Origin: Candidatus Cloacimonas sp. 4484_275
GTDB lineage: Bacteria; Cloacimonadota; Cloacimonadia; Cloacimonadales; TCS61
DNA length: 6,071 nt
Reading direction: 5' to 3'
Assembly: GCA_002085205.1 (NCBI GenBank)
Contig: NATF01000039.1
Location: 1-6,071, forward strand
Positions 1 through 5,683 of the stretch are shown piece by piece; the stretch's first letter is position 1, and each line of letters starts with the position of its first letter. The notes beneath the pieces are model-generated. The model made no database searches. It saw only the letters and a list, made by a program, of their open reading frames with translations, and was not told where the DNA came from. The position numbers and the translations under genes were made by a program.

Positions 1-288
1 GATTCTCCTCCCGCGATTGCGGTAACCGATACAATGATCATGGCGAACAAAGCCGATATATTGATTTTAGTTGTGCGTGCCGCCCTTGCCGATAGAAATG
101 TGATTAAAAGAGCAAAAGAGTTACTGACGAACATAAATATTAAAATCACCGGCGCTGTGATAAACGGAGTTCAACCGCATAGATATTACAGCAGTTATGA
201 ATACAACTACTACTACTATTACTACTATGGAAAAGAAGACGAGAATTTTAAACCTAAAATCGCACGCAAAGATAAATCTGTTTCTTGA
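1..288 (+). CDS. BY-kinase (Wzc/CpsD-type tyrosine autokinase), C-terminal end, 5' truncated by window
   Basis: Ninety-five codons are present, open from base 1 to TGA at 286-288. The first residues, DSPPAIAVTD, match the Walker B region of bacterial tyrosine kinases (D-[ST]-P-P, then VTD). They are followed by the usual hydrophobic strand with ADILILVVR and a helix-strand segment ending ITGAVINGV. The tail holds 11 tyrosines, including seven in a row encoded at 208-228, then a charged end (GKEDE and about 14 further residues). In this family the C-terminal tyrosine cluster is autophosphorylated between subunits and controls export or polymerisation of capsule or exopolysaccharide at the inner membrane; that role is family knowledge. 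The ATP-binding Walker A and A' motifs, and any Wzz-like membrane domain, would lie upstream of the window. The last 62 bases overlap ispE in another frame. The tail after the tyrosines is longer than I would expect, but this may vary. Confidence 0.88.
   Translation, partial: DSPPAIAVTDTMIMANKADILILVVRAALADRNVIKRAKELLTNINIKITGAVINGVQPHRYYSSYEYNYYYYYYYGKEDENFKPKIARKDKSVS
208..228 (+). repeat. Tandem TAY triplet run encoding seven tyrosines
   Basis: Seven consecutive TAC/TAT codons (TAC TAC TAC TAT TAC TAC TAT) encode the tyrosine run of the kinase tail. In the +1 frame the same bases read mostly as ACT (threonine), directly in front of the ispE start. The last TAT plus the following G forms the proposed ispE ATG at 227-229. 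The repeat is imperfect at the third base, so it is probably selected at the protein level; length change by slippage is possible but not shown. Confidence 0.8.
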
Positions 289-1078
289 TGTTATAGGAAA
301 AAGAAAAGATAACTTTCATCAAATCAGGACAATTTTCTCCGAAATTGACCTTTCGGACAAGTTAAGTTTTTTTTTGACAGAAAAAACTGACATAAAGATT
401 TTGGCGTCCACAGATTTTCTGGAAACGAAAGAAAATCTTATTTACAAAGTAGCGTTCTTTATAAAGAATAAATATAAAGTGAAAAAAGGAGTGGAAATTT
501 ATTTGGAGAAAAACATTCCCATTTCTGCAGGATTAGGAGGCGGAAGTAGTAATGCCGCAACAACGATTATGGCGTTATCGGAACTGTGGGAGCTTGATTT
601 AAGCGATGACGAAAAAAATGAAATAAGCAAAAAATTCGGGAGTGATATAAATTTTTTTCTTGTGGGCGGAACTGCTCTCGGAGAGGGAAGAGGCGAGGAA
701 ATTACTCCTCTGAAAGATATTTTTATGGAAAACATTTTTTTGGTGAATCCGGGATTTCCTGTCTCCAGCAGAGAGGCTTATGAGCTCGCAGAAATTTCAA
801 ATTATGAAAATAATAATTGGAAACTTTTCTTGGAAACGTTCGATGTAACTTATTGCTATAATTCTCTTCAGCAGGGAATTATGCAAAAATTTCCCGAAAT
901 CAAAGAAATAATTGATTATTTGGAAAATCATGGGGCAACAAAAGCAATGCTTTCGGGAAGCGGAGCAACCGTTATTGGTTTTTTCCCCGATTTTGTTACC
1001 GCCCAAAAATCAGCCGATTATTATTCCAAAAAAAATTATTGGAATTACATAACAAAAACTAAAAGGAGAACAAGATGA
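227..1078 (+). CDS. ispE: 4-diphosphocytidyl-2-C-methyl-D-erythritol kinase
   Basis: IspE phosphorylates CDP-methylerythritol with ATP in the cytosolic MEP pathway to isopentenyl diphosphate. The 283-residue product is of normal length and is a GHMP-family kinase. AKINLFLD at residues 14-21 holds the conserved lysine (K15). The glycine-rich ATP loop GLGGGSSNAA is at 102-111. GSD at 138-140 supplies the likely catalytic aspartate D140 and leads into INFFLVGGTALGEGRG. The third motif, LSGSGAT, is near 242-248. I chose ATG 227 because it gives the usual short lead before AKINLFL. An in-frame ATG at 197 would only add ten residues, mostly threonine, translated from the kinase tyrosine codons. Neither start has a visible SD, unlike most genes here, so initiation may depend on ribosomes translating the kinase gene. 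The first 62 bases lie inside that gene. The TGA overlaps the spoVG ATG (ATGA). Confidence 0.95.
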   Translation: MEKKTRILNLKSHAKINLFLDVIGKRKDNFHQIRTIFSEIDLSDKLSFFLTEKTDIKILASTDFLETKENLIYKVAFFIKNKYKVKKGVEIYLEKNIPISAGLGGGSSNAATTIMALSELWELDLSDDEKNEISKKFGSDINFFLVGGTALGEGRGEEITPLKDIFMENIFLVNPGFPVSSREAYELAEISNYENNNWKLFLETFDVTYCYNSLQQGIMQKFPEIKEIIDYLENHGATKAMLSGSGATVIGFFPDFVTAQKSADYYSKKNYWNYITKTKRRTR

Positions 1079-1389
1079 AGATTACAGATGTTAAGGTATT
1101 TCTTAGAGAAAGCAATCAATTGAAAGCTTTTGTGAATATCGTGATCGACGATGCTTTCATTATCAGAAACATCAAAGTTATTGAAGGAGAAAACGGACTT
1201 TTTATTGCAATGCCGAGCAGAAGGTTGAGCAGCGGAGAATACCGAGATATTGCTCACCCGATTAATACTGAAACCAGAAATTATATCGAACAAACCATAA
1301 TCGAAAAATATAAAGAAGTTCTAAAAGAAGCTCTTGATGCTGCGGAATCTTCGGAAGAGGCAAAACATTCTTACGACGAAGAAGAATAA
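1075..1389 (+). CDS. spoVG: SpoVG family nucleic-acid-binding regulator
   Basis: The 104-residue protein matches SpoVG along its length. It opens with MKITDVKV, has an NGLF-x-AMPSR block at about 40-49, and YRDIAHPIN at 56-64, the most recognisable family motif. An alpha-helical acidic tail ends in DEEE. SpoVG was named for sporulation in Bacillus but occurs in many non-sporulating bacteria, where it binds DNA or RNA and modulates gene expression. Nothing here suggests sporulation. The start ATG overlaps the ispE stop by four bases (ATGA at 1075-1078), and a clear SD (AAAAGGAG, 1061-1068) sits within the end of ispE, so the two are probably translationally coupled. Its place between ispE and prs matches the Bacillus order minus purR, yabJ and glmU, which supports orthology. 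Confidence 0.95.
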   Translation: MKITDVKVFLRESNQLKAFVNIVIDDAFIIRNIKVIEGENGLFIAMPSRRLSSGEYRDIAHPINTETRNYIEQTIIEKYKEVLKEALDAAESSEEAKHSYDEEE

Positions 1390-1400
1390 AAGAATAAGCG

Positions 1401-2348
1401 ATGTTTTCCAGGCTAAAAATATTTACCGGAAATGCTAACAGAGAGTTGGCGGAAGAGGTTTCCAAACAAGCCGGCATTCCTCTGGGCGATGCTGAAGTTT
1501 TCAAATTTTCCAACGATAATAGCTTTGTGAAAATAAACGAAAATGTAAGGGGTGCCGATACTTTCATAATTCAACCTACCTGTTATCCGGTAAACGATAA
1601 TTTGGTAGAGCTTTTGATAATGATTGATGCTTTAAAAAGAGCATCCGCCAATAAAATAAATTGTGTTATTCCGTATTTTAGTTATGGAAGATCCGACAAA
1701 AAAGACCAACCGAGAGTGCCAATCACTGCCAAGTTGGTAGCAGATTTACTTACGGTTGCCGGTGCATCAAGAATTGTGGCAATGGATTTGCATTCTCAAC
1801 AGATACAAGGTTTTTTTAATATTCCGGTAGATCATTTGACTTCGCTTCCAATTTTCGAAAGATTTTTTAAAGCTAACCTTGATTTAAGTAATGCCGTTGT
1901 TGTTTCTCCTGATTCCGGCGGAGCTTATCGAGCAAGAGAGTTGGCAAAAAGGCTTAATTGTTCAATGGCAATAGGTGATAAAAGAAGATTGGACAACAAA
2001 GATAATGCGGAGATATTAAATATCATCGGTGATGTGAAAGGAAAAACTGCGATTTTATTTGATGATATCATCGATACCGGCGGAAGCTTGGTGAAAATTT
2101 CCCGTGCGATAAAAGAAAAAGGCGCAAAAAAGATTTATGCGGCTTGCGCTCACGGGATCCTTTCCGGTCAGGCCGTACAAAATTTGGAAGAATCGCCAAT
2201 CGAGAAAATATATATCACCAATTCCATTCCTTTAGATGAAAAAAAGAAGAAATGCAAAAAGTTGGTTCAGCTTTCCATTGCGGATATGCTTGCCATTGCA
2301 ATAAAAAAGATTCATATTGAAGAATCTTTAAGTATTTTGTTTAGATAA
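1401..2348 (+). CDS. prs: Ribose-phosphate pyrophosphokinase (PRPP synthase)
   Basis: Prs transfers pyrophosphate from ATP to ribose 5-phosphate, giving PRPP for purine, pyrimidine, histidine, tryptophan and NAD synthesis in the cytosol. The 315-residue length is standard for a class I enzyme. Motifs in order are an FSN...VKINENVRG segment near 36-51, the flexible ATP-site region SYGRSDKKDQPRVPITAK at 94-111, DLHSQQIQGFF at 129-139 with the metal-binding His131, SPDSGGAYRAR at 169-179, DKRR at 193-196, and the PRPP-loop DDIIDTGGS at 221-229. The end EESLSILF resembles other Prs C-termini. Two positions differ from the E. coli pattern: GRSD where it has ARQD, and AIGDKRR where it has AIIDKRR. 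Catalytic residues appear intact, so I expect activity. It starts at ATG 1401, 11 bases after spoVG, with only a weak purine-rich stretch as SD, which fits coupling to spoVG. Confidence 0.96.
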   Translation: MFSRLKIFTGNANRELAEEVSKQAGIPLGDAEVFKFSNDNSFVKINENVRGADTFIIQPTCYPVNDNLVELLIMIDALKRASANKINCVIPYFSYGRSDKKDQPRVPITAKLVADLLTVAGASRIVAMDLHSQQIQGFFNIPVDHLTSLPIFERFFKANLDLSNAVVVSPDSGGAYRARELAKRLNCSMAIGDKRRLDNKDNAEILNIIGDVKGKTAILFDDIIDTGGSLVKISRAIKEKGAKKIYAACAHGILSGQAVQNLEESPIEKIYITNSIPLDEKKKKCKKLVQLSIADMLAIAIKKIHIEESLSILFR

Positions 2349-2364
2349 ATTTAACGGAGGCATA

Positions 2365-3006
2365 ATGAATATAAAAATATCAGCTCAAAAAAGAGACAAG
2401 ACAACAATGAAATCTCAACTTACCGAGATAAGAAAAAAGGGGTTAATTCCCGCAATTATTTACGGTGAAGGTAAACCCGGAAAATTGATTTCAATCGAAA
2501 AAGTTCCTTTTTTGAAAGCATATCGAAAAACAATCGGCGAAACAGCGGTTTTTGAAATAAAAGTGGGAAATAAAAAATATTCCACTTTTATTAAAGAAAT
2601 GCAAGTTCATCCGGTAACGCGAGAATTTCTTCATATTGATTTTATGGAATTTCATAAAGGTAGAGAAGTTACATTGGAAGTTCCGATTGTGTATATTGGT
2701 GAAGAAGAAGCCGGTAAAAAAGGCGGACTTGTCGATATTTTAATTAGAAAGCTGGAAGTTAGTTGTTTGCCGAAAGATATCCCTGAACACTTGGAAGTTG
2801 ACATTTCCGGAATGAATATAGGTGACACTATTTATGTTAGTGATTTGGAACATCCCAATTTGAAAATTTCGATTCCGGAAGACACGCCGTTGGTTACACT
2901 TCTGGCACCTAAATCCGCAAAAGATTTGGCTTCCGAATTAGGAGAAACCGAGGAAGAAGAACCTACGGAAGAGAAAGAAGAAGAGCAGAGCACAGAAGAA
3001 AAATAG
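2365..3006 (+). CDS. rplY: 50S ribosomal protein L25, CTC (general stress) type
   Basis: This 213-residue protein is the long two-domain form of L25 (CTC/TL5), not the 94-residue E. coli form. The N-terminal 5S rRNA-binding domain covers about 1-95 and includes KGLIPAIIYGEG at 25-36 and QVHPVTREFLHIDF at 80-93. The TL5-type beta-rich domain follows to about residue 182, with GGLVDILIRKLEVSCLPKDI beginning at 120. The last 25 or so residues are strongly acidic with many Glu and a few Thr/Lys, a low-complexity tail that is common but variable in CTC proteins. A good SD (CGGAGG, 2355-2360) precedes ATG 2365, 16 bases after prs. Placement between prs and pth is the same as ctc in B. subtilis. It binds 5S rRNA at the central protuberance of the large subunit; a stress role is known for Bacillus Ctc but is not shown here. 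Confidence 0.95.
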   Translation: MNIKISAQKRDKTTMKSQLTEIRKKGLIPAIIYGEGKPGKLISIEKVPFLKAYRKTIGETAVFEIKVGNKKYSTFIKEMQVHPVTREFLHIDFMEFHKGREVTLEVPIVYIGEEEAGKKGGLVDILIRKLEVSCLPKDIPEHLEVDISGMNIGDTIYVSDLEHPNLKISIPEDTPLVTLLAPKSAKDLASELGETEEEEPTEEKEEEQSTEEK

Positions 3007-3012
3007 TGATTG

Positions 3013-3594
3013 ATGAAGCTGATTGTCGGTTTAGGTAATCCTGGAAAACGGTATCGGAAAAACCGTCATAATATCGGTTTTATGATACTTGACAATTATG
3101 CGGCGAATCACGAACTTAAATTTAAAAGAAGATTAAAATATAATTTTGTGTGGGTTGATGACACTCTTCTCGTCAAACCCAGAACCTTTATGAACAACAG
3201 CGGAAACGCTGTGCTGTCTGTTCTTTCCAAGTATCGTTGTGAAGACATTTTGGTGATTGTGGACGATATTAATTTGCCGTTAGGTGAAATGAGACTTCGC
3301 CGTAACGGAAGTTCCGGTGGACATAACGGATTGAAATCAATTGCCGCGGTTCTCGGAACAGATAATTTCAAAAGATTCAGAATCGGAGTAGGTGCTCCGG
3401 AAAAAGAGATTTTAGCAGAATATGTTCTTTCCGATTTTTCAGGAAAAGAGCAAAAAATTCTTCGGGAAATTTTGAATTTTTCCGAAACTTTGTTAGAATA
3501 TTATATCAAAGAAGATTTTGAAAGTTTATTGGATCATTATAGCAGATTAAAGAAATCCTATTCTGAGAAAATCGATAATCTCAGGATCGATTGA
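3013..3594 (+). CDS. pth: Peptidyl-tRNA hydrolase
   Basis: Pth cleaves the ester bond of peptidyl-tRNAs that drop off ribosomes and so recycles tRNA. From ATG 3013 the protein has 193 residues, as is usual. It begins MKLIVGLGNPGKRY, with the key residues visible: Asn9, the catalytic His19 in RHNIGF, Asn61 in FMNNSG, Asp84 in VDDINLP (equivalent to E. coli Asp93), and Asn105 in SGGHNGL. A TTG three bases earlier (3010) would add one Met; ATG 3013 fits the family start better. There is no clear SD. Only six bases separate it from the rplY stop, so translation probably relies on coupling. The end of the gene (from about 3560) carries inverted repeats that overlap the stop codon and run into the rpsF leader. 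Confidence 0.96.
   Translation: MKLIVGLGNPGKRYRKNRHNIGFMILDNYAANHELKFKRRLKYNFVWVDDTLLVKPRTFMNNSGNAVLSVLSKYRCEDILVIVDDINLPLGEMRLRRNGSSGGHNGLKSIAAVLGTDNFKRFRIGVGAPEKEILAEYVLSDFSGKEQKILREILNFSETLLEYYIKEDFESLLDHYSRLKKSYSEKIDNLRID
3560..3592 (+). other. Two mutually exclusive inverted repeats at the end of pth
   Basis: Bases 3560-3568 (ATTCTGAGA) can pair with 3579-3587 (TCTCAGGAT) in a nine-pair stem with one G-U and a 10-base loop. Bases 3570-3576 (AATCGAT) can pair with 3586-3592 (ATCGATT) as a seven-pair stem. The two share bases 3586-3587, and the second stem's left arm lies in the loop of the first, so both cannot form as simple nested hairpins. There is no T-run after either, so this is not a standard intrinsic terminator. 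Both lie in coding sequence, and chance is a fair alternative in AT-rich DNA. Confidence 0.35.
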
Positions 3595-3667
3595 TTGGTT
3601 AATCGCATTTAAAATTTTCGGAAATCGAAAAAATAAACTAATCTGAAAGTCCAAAGGAGGAAATGTG
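3595..3667 (+). promoter_or_regulatory. Leader between pth and rpsF, with possible weak hairpins
   Basis: This is the only sizeable gap in the window, and it separates two normally independent conserved clusters, so it is the natural place for a promoter or an rpsF leader control site. TAAAAT at 3610-3615 resembles a -10 box, but I find no convincing -35 at proper spacing. TTTTCG (3615-3620) and CGAAAA (3626-3631) can form a six-pair hairpin with a five-base loop. I do not see a clear match to the CCG-bulge element bound by the S6:S18 complex in rpsF leaders of other bacteria. The region ends in the strong SD of rpsF. Confidence 0.3.
3655..3660 (+). promoter_or_regulatory. Ribosome binding site deciding the rpsF start
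   Basis: AGGAGG lies seven bases before TTG 3668, four before GTG 3665 and two before the out-of-frame ATG at 3663. Spacing favours TTG 3668 as the rpsF start. The ATG at 3663 reads AUG UGU UGA, a three-codon frame that ends over the TTG. Confidence 0.75.
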
Positions 3668-3949
3668 TTGAAAACATACGAGAGTATGATTATTGTTAAG
3701 CCGAATCTCAGTGAAGAAGCGGCGAAAAAAGAAAATGAAAAAATTCAGGCATTCATCAAAGAAAACGGCGGAGAAATTTTAAAAGTTGATGAATGGGGTA
3801 AACGCAAATTAGCTTACGAAATCCAAAAATTTACAGAAGGTTATTATTTCGTAATCAACTACACTTTCGAACCTTCCCAAATTTCGCAATTAGAAAGGTA
3901 TTACAAACTCAATGAGGAAGTAATCCGTTATAACATTTTAGCCAAATAA
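3668..3949 (+). CDS. rpsF: 30S ribosomal protein S6
   Basis: S6 binds 16S rRNA together with S18 on the platform of the small subunit. Starting at TTG 3668 gives 93 residues beginning MKTYESMIIV, which fits the usual S6 opening (M-[RK]-x-YE). GTG 3665 would add one residue. WGKRKLAYEI at 43-52 is the classic S6 signature, followed by EGYYFVINY at 57-65 and LNEEVIRY at 81-88. The protein lacks the long C-terminal tail found in some S6 proteins. No in-frame ATG exists at the N-terminus, which is unusual for a highly expressed ribosomal gene, although the SD is strong. It heads the rpsF-ssb-rpsR cluster, a near-universal bacterial arrangement, with ssb 13 bases downstream. In several bacteria the operon is controlled by S6:S18 binding the leader; that has not been shown here. 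Confidence 0.95.
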   Translation: MKTYESMIIVKPNLSEEAAKKENEKIQAFIKENGGEILKVDEWGKRKLAYEIQKFTEGYYFVINYTFEPSQISQLERYYKLNEEVIRYNILAK

Positions 3950-3962
3950 CTAAGGAGGAATA

Positions 3963-4406
3963 ATGGCTAAAGAACTTAGATTGCCCAGAATAAATTCCGT
4001 TATTATCAGCGGAAGGTTGACAAGAGATGTTGATTTACGATACACGCCGAACGGAACACCGGTCGCAAAATTATCGCTTGCTTTTGACCGCAATTATCAG
4101 AAAGACGGTGAATGGCTTCAGGAAACAAGTTATATCGATGTAGTGGTTTGGAATAAACGCGGGGAACAATGTGCCGAATTTCTTCACAAAGGAAGTCCCG
4201 TTCTTATTGAAGGCAGATTGCAGACGAGATCTTACGAAAATAACGAAGGGAGAAGAATAAAGATTACGGAAGTAATTGCGAACAGAACCCATTTCTTGGA
4301 AAGAGCGGAAACAATTCCGGAAAGTGATGAATTTGAAGAAAAAGAACCTACGGCAACTTCGGAAAAACCGGAAGCTACGGTTACGGACGATGATGTTCCA
4401 TTCTAA
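3963..4406 (+). CDS. ssb: Single-stranded DNA-binding protein
   Basis: SSB coats single-stranded DNA during replication and repair and recruits partner proteins. The 147-residue protein has an OB-fold over about residues 8-112, with NSVIISGRLTRDVDLRYTPNG from residue 11 and W63 in the segment YIDVVVWNKRGEQCAEFL, both characteristic of bacterial SSB. An acidic, flexible linker (about 113-140) leads to the C-terminal tip DDDVPF at 142-147, the conserved docking peptide for SSB-interacting proteins. Length is at the short end for SSB because the linker is brief. A strong SD (AAGGAGG, 3952-3958) precedes ATG 3963. It lies between rpsF and rpsR, as in Bacillus and many other bacteria, tying SSB supply to ribosomal protein expression. 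Confidence 0.97.
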   Translation: MAKELRLPRINSVIISGRLTRDVDLRYTPNGTPVAKLSLAFDRNYQKDGEWLQETSYIDVVVWNKRGEQCAEFLHKGSPVLIEGRLQTRSYENNEGRRIKITEVIANRTHFLERAETIPESDEFEEKEPTATSEKPEATVTDDDVPF

Positions 4407-4438
4407 ATAATAATTAATTTAAGATAAAAGGAGAACAA

Positions 4439-4807
4439 ATGAGCGAAAAAGAAATAAACAAAACCGAAAACGAAAATATCGAAAAAACAACCAATGAAAC
4501 GGTGGTTGAAGAAAAAGCAAAAGAAGAACCCAAAAAAGAAAGTTCGTACAAGAGAAATTATAACGATAGAAACAGAAGATACAATAAAAAGAACAAGTTC
4601 GTTTTTACCAAAAAAGTATGTTATTTTTGCAAAAATAAAGATGTGGAAATTGACTACAAAGATGTTAGTTTGATGAAAAGATTTATTGCCGAGAACGGGA
4701 AAATTACTCCGCGGCGATTTACGGGAACCTGTTCCAAACATCAAAGAAAGCTTGCTACGGAAATCAAAAAAGCAAGACAAATGGCTCTTATTCATTACAC
4801 AGATTAA
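4439..4807 (+). CDS. rpsR: 30S ribosomal protein S18 with N-terminal extension
   Basis: The S18 core runs from about residue 57 to 122. It includes KKVCYFC, DYKDVSLMKRFIAENGKI, PRRFTGTCSKHQRKL and IKKARQMALIHY. C61 and C64 with C98 and H101 form a C-x2-C ... C-x2-H set, as in the zinc-binding (C+) type of S18. The first 50 or so residues are an extra charged segment, acidic and Thr/Asn-rich at 1-30, then basic (Lys/Arg/Asn/Tyr) at 37-53. S18 is usually about 75 residues; here it is 122. An SD (AGGAG, 4429-4433) and ATG 4439 support translation of the extension, since no other SD-ATG pair is visible nearer the core. S18 partners S6 on the 30S platform. The extension probably is disordered and could contact rRNA, but this is inference. 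Confidence 0.95.
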   Translation: MSEKEINKTENENIEKTTNETVVEEKAKEEPKKESSYKRNYNDRNRRYNKKNKFVFTKKVCYFCKNKDVEIDYKDVSLMKRFIAENGKITPRRFTGTCSKHQRKLATEIKKARQMALIHYTD

Positions 4808-4813
4808 AGAATC

Positions 4814-5683
4814 GTGGTTTTTGCTGCCTTAATTTCAGGTTTTCTGGCGATAATCTCGCATTTTATCGGTTTGTTCTTTATAATCGCTTTTGGTTTTAAA
4901 TATCAAAAGCAAAAATATGTGTTTTATTCGATTTTTATCGGCGTTATCATTCTTTCCTATTTGTTTCATTTGATTGGTGGTTCTGTTTTTGTGGCGGATG
5001 CGTTTGTGGGAGTTGGAATTACATCGGCGATTTTTTTCTATTTGTTGTTTCAAAAATTTGATTATTTGCATGCCATCTTGGTAACTTTTTTTGTAAATGT
5101 TGCTTACAGTATTTTGCGCATCATTGTTTTTCAAAAAAGTCTTTTGAATTTTCTGAACGATGCCATAAGCCAGTATTCTCAGATTTTGCAAACTTCATTC
5201 CCGCAAGACAGCGACAAATTGAATTTTGCTCTGGAAGCCTTAAATAATGCCAAATTTATTTTTACTCATTTCACGGCTAGTATTTGGATGATTTCTACTG
5301 TTTCGGCATTATATCTTGGTTCGCTGTTTATTTCAAAGAAGCTGGTAAAGTGGAATCACCGCGAAATTCGTTTCCCTTTTTATTTGGTTTATCTTTTAAT
5401 AGTTGCTTTGCTCATGACACTGGCAAATCAAACCAAATATTGGGGAATTAACGGTTTGATAATGTTGTTTCCGTTATTCCTGATTCAAGGAATATCGATT
5501 TTACATTTTTTCTGGGGTAATTTTTTTCGGAACTCCAGATTTTTGGTCTATCTGCTGATAATTTCCATGTTGCTAAATTATTTTCTTTTATTGTTGGTAG
5601 CATTTGTGGGGTTGGCGGATGTATGGTTTAATTTTAGAAAAATAAATAAAATGGAGGATGTTAATGAAAGTCATCTTAATTAA
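4814..5683 (+). CDS. DUF2232 (YybS-like) polytopic membrane protein
   Basis: The 289-residue product is very hydrophobic, with about eight predicted membrane segments (near 5-27, 36-55, 60-80, 85-107, 150-173, 188-205, 211-233 and 242-265). A more polar stretch at about 108-148 is likely outside the membrane. The C-terminal GLADVWFNFRKI fits the end of DUF2232 proteins, whose genes often sit between rpsR and rplI (yybS in Bacillus). Family membership rests on topology, length, that motif and position; the molecular function is unknown to me. It starts at GTG 4814, six bases after the rpsR stop, with only a weak AAAGA as SD, so translational coupling is likely. Its last 20 bases overlap rplI. 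The T-rich base composition reflects its hydrophobic codons and need not mean transfer. Confidence 0.75.
   Translation: MVFAALISGFLAIISHFIGLFFIIAFGFKYQKQKYVFYSIFIGVIILSYLFHLIGGSVFVADAFVGVGITSAIFFYLLFQKFDYLHAILVTFFVNVAYSILRIIVFQKSLLNFLNDAISQYSQILQTSFPQDSDKLNFALEALNNAKFIFTHFTASIWMISTVSALYLGSLFISKKLVKWNHREIRFPFYLVYLLIVALLMTLANQTKYWGINGLIMLFPLFLIQGISILHFFWGNFFRNSRFLVYLLIISMLLNYFLLLLVAFVGLADVWFNFRKINKMEDVNESHLN
5653..5657 (+). promoter_or_regulatory. Ribosome binding site deciding the rplI start
   Basis: GGAGG lies six bases before ATG 5664 and directly touches an in-frame ATG at 5658, which is too close to be used. The site is inside the end of the DUF2232-like gene, so ribosomes finishing that gene pass over it. 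Confidence 0.8.

Noticed and set aside
197..226. ATG 197 as the ispE start, giving a ten-residue threonine-rich lead
   Set aside because: The extra residues are the tyrosine-codon run read in another frame. IspE proteins do not need them, there is no SD, and ATG 227 gives the normal length.
3591..3615. Promoter made of TTGATT (3591) and TAAAAT (3610)
   Set aside because: The spacer is only 13 bases, too short for a standard sigma-70 promoter. A promoter may exist in the gap, but this pair does not support it.
4407..4438. AT-rich gap between ssb and rpsR as a terminator or promoter
   Set aside because: I see no stem of useful length and no -35/-10 pair; it holds only the rpsR SD.
4403..4795. 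Long phenylalanine-rich reading frame on the - strand opposite rpsR
   Set aside because: It is the antisense of a lysine/glutamate-rich gene (AAA/GAA read as TTT/TTC). It has no SD and no recognisable domain, and rpsR is certain.
4805..4816. Possible readthrough fusion of S18 with the membrane protein, as both are in the same frame split by TAA and two codons
   Set aside because: TAA is an efficient stop, no readthrough signal is seen, S18 ends at its normal point, and a GTG start follows. Sharing a frame has a one in three chance.
4835..5191. Reading frame on the - strand opposite the membrane protein
   Set aside because: It is a composition shadow of hydrophobic T-rich codons, with no family resemblance and no sign of its own expression signals.
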